DNA from: JBARCX01 sp049794535
Lineage (GTDB): Bacteria > Pseudomonadota > Gammaproteobacteria > Xanthomonadales > Rhodanobacteraceae
Length of the DNA stretch: 64,000 bases
NCBI GenBank assembly: GCA_049794535.1
Contig: JBARCX010000199.1
Span: 4,438-68,437, forward strand
Reading direction: 5' to 3'
Below the pieces are notes generated by a model that saw nothing but the letters and a program-made list of their open reading frames with translations, searched no databases and was not told the origin of the DNA. The first letter of the stretch is position 1, and each line of letters begins with the position of its first letter. Shown in pieces: positions 58,372 through 64,000 of this stretch. Both the position numbers and the translations under genes were made by a program.

Positions 58372-59688
58372 ATGTTCAAGTATTACCTGCAGCTAGGCTT
58401 GCGCAGTCTTCGCCGTAACCCGGTGCTGACCGCATTGATGGTCATGGCAATCGGTTTTGGCGTTGCCGCATCAATGACGACCTACACGATATTTCGCGCT
58501 GCATCGGGTGATCCAATCCCCTGGAAATCCAGCCGACTGTTCGTGCCGCAGATCGACGTGTGGGGGCCGGGTTCGCGACGGAAAGGCGGCGATGATCCTG
58601 CCGACGCCATGACCTATATCGATGCGATAGCGTTGATGCGCGCGCATCGCGCGCATTTGCAGACGGCGCTTTATCCGATCGCGCCAACGGTGTATCCGGA
58701 TGACCCGTCCCAGAAGTCGCAGTCGGTGCCTGGGCATGCGGTATCGGGTGAGTTCTTTCCGATGCTTGACGTGCCCTTTCTCTATGGCAACGGCTGGTCG
58801 GCAGCGGAAGACGATAAACACGCCTTGGTGGTGGTTATCAGCAAGGGTTTGAATCAACGCGTGTTTGGTGGAGTGAACAGCGTAGGGCGGAATATCCAGC
58901 TGGATGGTCACAGTTATCGGGTGACGGGTGTGCTGAATGATTGGCACCCACAGCCGAGGTTTTATGACCTCGCCGTTGCCAATGCGTTTGGTCCAGCCGA
59001 CCAGGTCTTTCTGCCCTTTACGACGGCTATCGATCATCAGTTCGCTACCAACGGTAATTTCGGCTGCGGCATCCAGCTTCCGGATCCGGGTTTTGCCGGT
59101 ACGTTGGCATCGAGTTGCGTCTGGATCGGTTATTTGGTCGAACTGGACACGGCATCCGACGTCAGTGCTTTTAAGACGTATCTGGATGGGTATGCGCGCG
59201 AGCAGCAGGCGTCTGGCCGTTTCAGCTGGGCGCCGAATAATCGCCTGCGCGATTTGCCCGCATGGATGGATGCGGAACAAGTGGTACCGCCGGAGACCAA
59301 TATCTCCATCGTCGTTGCGCTATGTCTGTTGCTGGTATGCATGGTTAATACGGTGGGCTTGTTGCTAGCCAAGTTTCTACGTCGAGCGGGAGAGATTGGT
59401 GTGCGTCGTGCACTGGGGGCGAGCCGTCTGGCGATCGCCGCTCAGTTCGCCATGGAGTCGGGCACGATCGGTCTGGCGGGCGGTGCACTGGGTTTGTTAC
59501 TGACGTGGGTGGGCGTGCGGCTGATGCATGGCGTATTACCCAAGGAGATCGCGGCGCTGGCCCATATCGATCTGTCGCTGCTGTGGCAAACGCTGTTGCT
59601 GGCTGTCGTCGCTACCGTACTGGCCGGGCTGTATCCCATCTGGCGGGCCATGTATGTGCGCCCTTCATTGCAACTCAAAGAAGATTGA
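58372..59688 (+). CDS. MacB/FtsX-type ABC transporter permease
   Basis: Predicted 438-residue inner-membrane subunit. One TM near residues 20-40 is followed by a large periplasmic MacB_PCD-like domain (about 45-300), then three C-terminal TM helices in an FtsX domain (about 310-430) with EIGVRRALGASRLAI, the family signature. GGGAG precedes the ATG 58372; a longer start at 58351 is unlikely. There is no ATP-binding subunit in the window, unlike normal MacB operons. The next gene is its paralog 9 bp away. Confidence 0.88.
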   Translation: MFKYYLQLGLRSLRRNPVLTALMVMAIGFGVAASMTTYTIFRAASGDPIPWKSSRLFVPQIDVWGPGSRRKGGDDPADAMTYIDAIALMRAHRAHLQTALYPIAPTVYPDDPSQKSQSVPGHAVSGEFFPMLDVPFLYGNGWSAAEDDKHALVVVISKGLNQRVFGGVNSVGRNIQLDGHSYRVTGVLNDWHPQPRFYDLAVANAFGPADQVFLPFTTAIDHQFATNGNFGCGIQLPDPGFAGTLASSCVWIGYLVELDTASDVSAFKTYLDGYAREQQASGRFSWAPNNRLRDLPAWMDAEQVVPPETNISIVVALCLLLVCMVNTVGLLLAKFLRRAGEIGVRRALGASRLAIAAQFAMESGTIGLAGGALGLLLTWVGVRLMHGVLPKEIAALAHIDLSLLWQTLLLAVVATVLAGLYPIWRAMYVRPSLQLKED

Positions 59689-59697
59689 GGCGCTGCC

Positions 59698-60957
59698 ATG
59701 TCCATGCATCCCGTTATTTCAGCATTGCGCCGGCACAAGGCCGGCACGATCCTCATTGCGCTTCAAATCGCGTTGACCCTCGCGATTGTTTGCAATGCCT
59801 TGTTTATCATCAGGGCGCGGTTCGAGCAGATGGCCCGTCCCACGGGAATCGATGAGAGCGATCTGTTGTTCGTCAATACGGCGCATACCGGCATTGATAA
59901 CGACACCGACGCCGGCAAGGCGGCACTTGATGCGTCGATCAAGGCGGACCTCGCCACGCTGCGGCAATTGCCAGATGTGGCGGATGCTTACGAGTCCAAT
60001 TCGCTTCCCTTGACCGATATGAGTTGGGGGCTTGGATTAAGGCTCACACCGAGCGCGCACGGTGGTGCCTATACCCAGTTCTACCACGCCGACGAGCATG
60101 CCCTGGCAACGTTGGGTGTGCATTTGGTGGCAGGGCGAAATTTCCGTAACGACGAGATCGGTGCTCAACCACTGCTTGGGACCATGCAGCCCGCGGTCAT
60201 TATCGTCACCAAACATTTGGCGGATGAGCTGTTTCCAAAGGGTGATGCACTGGGCAAGCAGGTCTATTTCAGTGGGCCCACAACGCCAAGCACCATCGTT
60301 GGCATTCTCGATCGCTTGCAAACGGGCGCTAGCCAAAGTTCAACGGATAGCCGGGCATGGAACTCGACATTGATCCCGGCACACATGGTGGAGCCTTCTC
60401 GCTACTACGTGGTGCGCGCCAAGCCGGGTCGATTGGCCGCTGCAATGCAGAGCGTGCCTGCGGCTTTGTTTGCACAAGATCCACAGCGCGTCATTCCAGA
60501 CGGTGTGGGTGACGATGGCGACGGCGTACTCAGCTTCGCGCAGATTCGTGAGCAGGCCTATCAAAGCGACCGCTCGCTTGCACTCCTGATGGGCGTGATC
60601 TGCATCATCCTGCTGGCAGTCACCGGAGCGGGTGTCGCTGGGCTTTCCAGCTTCTGGGTAGGTCAGCGTCGACGGCAAATTGGCGTGCGTCGTGCACTGG
60701 GTGCCACCCGACATGACATCCTCAGTTATTTCCTCACCGAGAATGCGCTTATCAGCGGGGCAGGAGTGATTGCCGGTATTGCACTGGCCTTCACGTTCAA
60801 CCGATGGTTGATGGATAGGTTCGAGTTGGCGCGGCTTTCACCGATCTATGTCGTGATCGGAGCGGTGGTGCTGTTGCTGCTAAGCCAGGGCGCCGCATTT
60901 GCTCCCGCGTTGCGGGCATCGCGCATCGTACCGGTGGAAGCTATTCGAGCTTCGTAA
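59698..60957 (+). CDS. MacB/FtsX-type ABC transporter permease (second)
   Basis: Predicted 419 residues with the same layout as its neighbour: an N-terminal TM, a periplasmic domain with PTGIDESDLLFVNTAH and PLTDMSWGLGLRL, then FtsX helices with QIGVRRALGATRHDILSYFL. The two permeases would pair in one transporter, with an ATPase encoded elsewhere. The start ATG 59698 has GAGG seven bases before; 59704 is a second ATG. The substrate is unknown (relatives export antibiotics, peptides or lipoproteins). Confidence 0.88.
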   Translation: MSMHPVISALRRHKAGTILIALQIALTLAIVCNALFIIRARFEQMARPTGIDESDLLFVNTAHTGIDNDTDAGKAALDASIKADLATLRQLPDVADAYESNSLPLTDMSWGLGLRLTPSAHGGAYTQFYHADEHALATLGVHLVAGRNFRNDEIGAQPLLGTMQPAVIIVTKHLADELFPKGDALGKQVYFSGPTTPSTIVGILDRLQTGASQSSTDSRAWNSTLIPAHMVEPSRYYVVRAKPGRLAAAMQSVPAALFAQDPQRVIPDGVGDDGDGVLSFAQIREQAYQSDRSLALLMGVICIILLAVTGAGVAGLSSFWVGQRRRQIGVRRALGATRHDILSYFLTENALISGAGVIAGIALAFTFNRWLMDRFELARLSPIYVVIGAVVLLLLSQGAAFAPALRASRIVPVEAIRAS

Positions 60958-61002
60958 TGTTTATGGATGACGGCGAAGATGCATGAGCCTAGCGCGTAAA
61001 AG

Positions 61003-62289
61003 TTACGCGCTGGGCTGAGCCCGTCTTTTGTCGAGAAGAGCAAACGTCATCGCGGAGCCCCCAAGCGAGAACAAGATGGGGATCAGGAAATCGTGATTGA
61101 CGCGCGTAAATTCGAGAATAAGCACCACCGCAGTTAGCGGCATTTTCATCGCACTACCAAGAAATGCCGCTGCCCCCACGATGGCAAAGGCGCCCAGCGG
61201 TGTGCCGGGCCAGATCAGATTCCATAAGCCGCCCAACACAATCGCAAACAAGGCACCGTTGGTCAGGCTTGGTGTGAGCAGGCCGCCTTGCGCACCGGCG
61301 CGCAAACTGCTGGAGGTGATCACCACCTTGAGCACCAGGAGTGTTGCGGCAAGCCCAATGGTGAGGTTGTCGTCAAAACTCAGCCCGGCCGGCCCTTTCC
61401 CGTTACCCAGCAACTGTGGATACCAGATAGCCAATACGCCAATCAGTGCGAAATTCACGATCGACATCACGGGAAGCTTCCAGTTCTTGGGCGCCGCTTC
61501 GCGTGCCCACTTGGTCACTTCATGAAATCCATAAGCAGCTAGCCCGAACAGCGGACCGCATACGGCCGACCACACGACAAGCGATGCGCTGATATCGAAG
61601 GTCGGTACGACATATTGCGATTCGTTTCCCAGTCCGATCCACGCCACCATGGCGGCGATGCCTGAGGTGACCATCGCCGGCAAGATAGCTGACCATGCGA
61701 ACGTGCAAAGCAGAACTTCGAGTACGAATATCGTTCCGCCTAACGGCACGTTATAGACCGCTGCCAGGCCTGCGCCTGCACCGCACGCAATCATGATTTT
61801 TCGTTGATCTGAAGTAATTCCGGCGCGATCGCAAACCCAACCGGCAAAAACAGCGCCAGCCTCGCGTGGTGCCACTTCGCGACCAAGCGGTGAGCCGAGT
61901 GCCACCGTCACAATTTGCAGCAAGGCATGTGTTGTTGTTGTGGCGCCTGGCATACGGTCTTGGGTAGAGGTGACAGCCCGTTTCACGCTCACCAGCGGTT
62001 TGCCAAAACGGTAAACCGCCCACCATCCAAAGCCAGCAACCAAGCCGCAGAGAGACATGGCAAGCACACGCCTGGTTGGATCGCTTCCCGTCACCCCGGA
62101 CAGGAAGCTCTCGCTACTGACGATATGGCCCGGGCTATAGCCATAAGCCAGGTGTTGAATCAGGTGCAGGAGCAACGCGAGGAACATACCGGCCAAGCCA
62201 GCACCGATGCCGATAACGCAGATGACAAGGATCTGCATCGGTAACGATCGGTGTTCAACGGCAATCGATACGGGATTGGCTCGGTCCAT
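61003..62289 (-). CDS. ClC-family chloride channel/transporter with a variant gating motif
   Basis: Predicted 428-residue inner-membrane protein with about ten TM stretches. The normally invariant GREGP of the gating region reads GREVAP (136-141) and keeps the gating glutamate E138. The other key segments are GGLLTPSLTNGALF and AFAIVGAAAFLGSAMKMPLTAVVLILE. The first conserved GSGIP segment is replaced by GKPLVSVKRAV. This places it in a divergent ClC subgroup; ion selectivity is uncertain. Confidence 0.85.
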   Translation of the reverse strand: MDRANPVSIAVEHRSLPMQILVICVIGIGAGLAGMFLALLLHLIQHLAYGYSPGHIVSSESFLSGVTGSDPTRRVLAMSLCGLVAGFGWWAVYRFGKPLVSVKRAVTSTQDRMPGATTTTHALLQIVTVALGSPLGREVAPREAGAVFAGWVCDRAGITSDQRKIMIACGAGAGLAAVYNVPLGGTIFVLEVLLCTFAWSAILPAMVTSGIAAMVAWIGLGNESQYVVPTFDISASLVVWSAVCGPLFGLAAYGFHEVTKWAREAAPKNWKLPVMSIVNFALIGVLAIWYPQLLGNGKGPAGLSFDDNLTIGLAATLLVLKVVITSSSLRAGAQGGLLTPSLTNGALFAIVLGGLWNLIWPGTPLGAFAIVGAAAFLGSAMKMPLTAVVLILEFTRVNHDFLIPILFSLGGSAMTFALLDKRRAQPSA

Positions 62290-62435
62290 CGGATGTTCCC
62301 TATGAGGCTCGTGCGATGCTTCTCACAGCGCCCGGTCGCTAACCGGCGATGCCTGGGAATCGTTGCACAGAAGAGCCCCGTCGGGATGGGTGTCATACGG
62401 GATGGGCGGCATGAATGTGAATCGCATGTGGCTAC

Positions 62436-63446
62436 TTATTGCGCGAAGTCGATACCAATTTTGCCGAAGTGTTTTCCTGCGAGCAGATATTCGAACGCAT
62501 CGCCCAATTGTTCGAAGCCAAATACTCGATCCAGTACTGGCTCAAGACGGGTTGCTTCGAGCGCGTCGATCATGCGCTCGTGCTGCTCCAGCGATGCCAC
62601 CGAAATACCCTGTACGTGTACGCGCTTGAGGATCACCTGGGTCAGCGCGAGTTGAGCATTATTGCCGCCCATAAAACCGACCAGTCCGACGAAGCCGTGC
62701 ATGCGAACGGCATCGAGCGATTGCGCCAGCGTAGATGCACCGACGGTCTCGATCACTGCATCGACACCGATGCCGCCAGTAGCTTCACGCACAAGCGCAC
62801 CCCATTGCGGATGTTTGCTGTAATTGATGCCGACATCCGCACCAAGCGCTTTCGCGCGGGTGAGCTTGTCATCGCTAGACGAAAGCAGGATCACGCGGGC
62901 ACCGCGCAACTTAGCGAACTGCAAGGCGAACAATGCCACGCCGCCAGTGCCGAGTATCAGCACGGTCTGCCCGGTAGTGACATGTGCCTGTTCAAGCGCC
63001 TGCCACGCGGTAAGCGCAGCAATGGGCAGCGTGGCGGCTTGCACCATGGACAGATGGGATGGTGCATGCGCTAGTGAATAAGCGTCGAAGCAGGCCAGTT
63101 CACGCATCACACCTTCGGCTGGTCCGCCGATTTCGGCACCCTCCCATTCGGGCCGCATCGCGCCGCCCATCCAGCGCGATTTATAGAACGTGGTCACGCG
63201 GTCGCCGGGTTTGAAGCGTGTGACGCTGGAGCCGACCTCCAGCACCGTGCCAGCGCCGTCGGAGACCGGCACGATGGGCAATTGCACACCGCGATACAGG
63301 TTGCCGCTGACCAGCATGTGATCCCGATAGTTGAGCGAGGCGGCCTCCATCTTCACCAGCACCTCGTTGGGGCCGGGGCGAGGGGCGGGCAGGTCGACAA
63401 GTTTGAGGTTTTCCACGCCGAAAGCGGTGAGTTGCAGGGTACGCAT
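62436..63446 (-). CDS. Zinc-independent MDR-family oxidoreductase
   Basis: Predicted 336-residue NAD(P)H-dependent enzyme of the quinone-oxidoreductase/enoyl-reductase kind. ASLNYRDHMLVSG replaces the zinc-binding Cys of true alcohol dehydrogenases, so no catalytic zinc is expected. The Rossmann motif is VLILGTGGVALFALQFA; VSDGAGTVLEVGS and GRVTTFYKS-like GDRV regions are canonical. GGAG lies seven bases before the ATG. A divergent LysR gene may control it. Confidence 0.9.
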   Translation of the reverse strand: MRTLQLTAFGVENLKLVDLPAPRPGPNEVLVKMEAASLNYRDHMLVSGNLYRGVQLPIVPVSDGAGTVLEVGSSVTRFKPGDRVTTFYKSRWMGGAMRPEWEGAEIGGPAEGVMRELACFDAYSLAHAPSHLSMVQAATLPIAALTAWQALEQAHVTTGQTVLILGTGGVALFALQFAKLRGARVILLSSSDDKLTRAKALGADVGINYSKHPQWGALVREATGGIGVDAVIETVGASTLAQSLDAVRMHGFVGLVGFMGGNNAQLALTQVILKRVHVQGISVASLEQHERMIDALEATRLEPVLDRVFGFEQLGDAFEYLLAGKHFGKIGIDFAQ

Positions 63447-63527
63447 AGCGGTGCTCCGTGATGAGGAATGGCGCCATGGTCTGCGTATTCACGCTTGGTG
63501 ATAATCTATGTTTAACGCATATCATTT

Positions 63528-63542
63528 ATTCATTAAATGAAT
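63528..63542. promoter_or_regulatory. Palindrome over the LysR start codon
   Basis: Perfect 15-bp palindrome ATTCATTAAATGAAT spanning the ATG at 63537. An AT-rich dyad with TATG...CATA lies at 63507-63521. It is a plausible autoregulatory operator in the MDR/LysR divergent gap. Confidence 0.35.
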
Positions 63543-64000
63543 CAATCATTTGAGCTGACCCCCACTCGCCTGCGCGAATTGCGCGGCTTTGCTGCGGCGG
63601 CGCGGCTGCTCAATTTTTCGCAGGCCGCGCGCCAGGCCGGTTGCACGCCATCCGTACTCAGTCGACGCATTGCGTCGCTGGAGCAGACGGTCGGCAGCAA
63701 ATTGTTTCTGCGCACCACACGACGGATGACGTTGACGGCACGCGGCGAACAATTGCTGGTGTACTGCGAGCGGCTGGAAGCGGTGATGTCCGAGCTGGCT
63801 ATCGACCTGCGCCCGCGTGGCGGTGAACCGACAGGTCGGTTGTGCGTGCACCTGCCTGGGTCATACGGCCGTTATCGCATCGCACCGTTGCTTGCCTCGT
63901 TCATGCAACGTCATCCGCAGATCCGTATCGAAGCGACCTATGACGACGCGTATATCGACTTGATCGAAGCCAAGGTGGACCTGGTCGTACGGGTTGGGCG
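63537..64000 (+). CDS. LysR-family transcriptional regulator (cut by window end)
   Basis: The frame runs from ATG 63537 to the window edge with no stop: 154 codons are visible and the C-terminal half is lost. The winged HTH (about 10-68) reads AAAARLLNFSQAARQAGCTPSVLSRRIASLEQTVGSKLFLRTTRRMTLTARG, typical of LysR. The effector domain starts near residue 95. It is divergent from the MDR oxidoreductase gene, its probable target. Confidence 0.92.
   Translation, partial: MNQSFELTPTRLRELRGFAAAARLLNFSQAARQAGCTPSVLSRRIASLEQTVGSKLFLRTTRRMTLTARGEQLLVYCERLEAVMSELAIDLRPRGGEPTGRLCVHLPGSYGRYRIAPLLASFMQRHPQIRIEATYDDAYIDLIEAKVDLVVRVG

Overview
The window is a chromosomal segment of a high-GC gammaproteobacterium. 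The likely group is Xanthomonadales, most probably Rhodanobacteraceae (Dyella/Rhodanobacter/Frateuria-like). This is inferred from three large TonB-dependent receptors of the xanthomonad type, from the gene orders lgt-thyA-folA, xerD-dsbC-purL and glyA-nrdR-ribD, and from the many FecR, RimK, ColRS-like and CstA/YbdD families. Most of the window is ordinary core metabolism. There is no prophage, CRISPR array or recognisable insertion sequence.

Layout. 1-5.2 kb: a FecR/DUF6600 surface protein, tRNA-Gly(CCC), then an apparently orphan toxin-immunity pair closely resembling the type VI secretion pair Tse2-Tsi2. A 283-bp nested-palindrome element lies between toxin and immunity genes. A coupled retropepsin-like protease/RimK ligase pair follows. 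5.2-12.8 kb: a possible small RNA, a ColR/ColS-type two-component system, a TonB receptor and a frameshifted S9 peptidase. 13-20 kb: lgt, thyA, folA, a Nudix-ThiE fusion, DUF2007, an EamA transporter, apt and msrA, with a two-DTG aspartyl-protease-like protein between thyA and folA. 20-27 kb: two tandem paralogous TonB receptors carrying an almost identical 42-bp promoter block, with one small cysteine-rich ORF between them. 27-38 kb: PHA depolymerase, methyltransferase, RDD protein, xerD, dsbC, purL, a membrane protein, a glycosyltransferase and an EamA exporter. 38-48.5 kb: DUF2127, the cstA-ybdD pyruvate-uptake pair, def, an MFS/SnoaL/LysR unit, uppP, small hypotheticals, a Tat-exported metallo-beta-lactamase-fold protein and pyrF. 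48.5-57 kb: a Tat-exported GH79-like glycosidase, ettA, an aldo/keto reductase, TetR, an alpha/beta hydrolase, glyA, nrdR and ribD. 58-64 kb: two MacB/FtsX-type permeases without an ATPase, a ClC channel, an MDR oxidoreductase and a LysR gene cut by the window edge.

How parts work together. thyA, folA and glyA cover the thymidylate/one-carbon cycle. purL, apt, pyrF and nrdR add nucleotide supply. The TonB receptors and the (broken) S9 peptidase suggest peptide or polymer scavenging. cstA-ybdD is a classic pyruvate/peptide starvation uptake unit. The points most worth following up are the Tse2-Tsi2-like pair split by a palindromic element, the shared TonB-receptor promoter and long leader, the peptidase frameshift and the candidate RNA at 5.3 kb.
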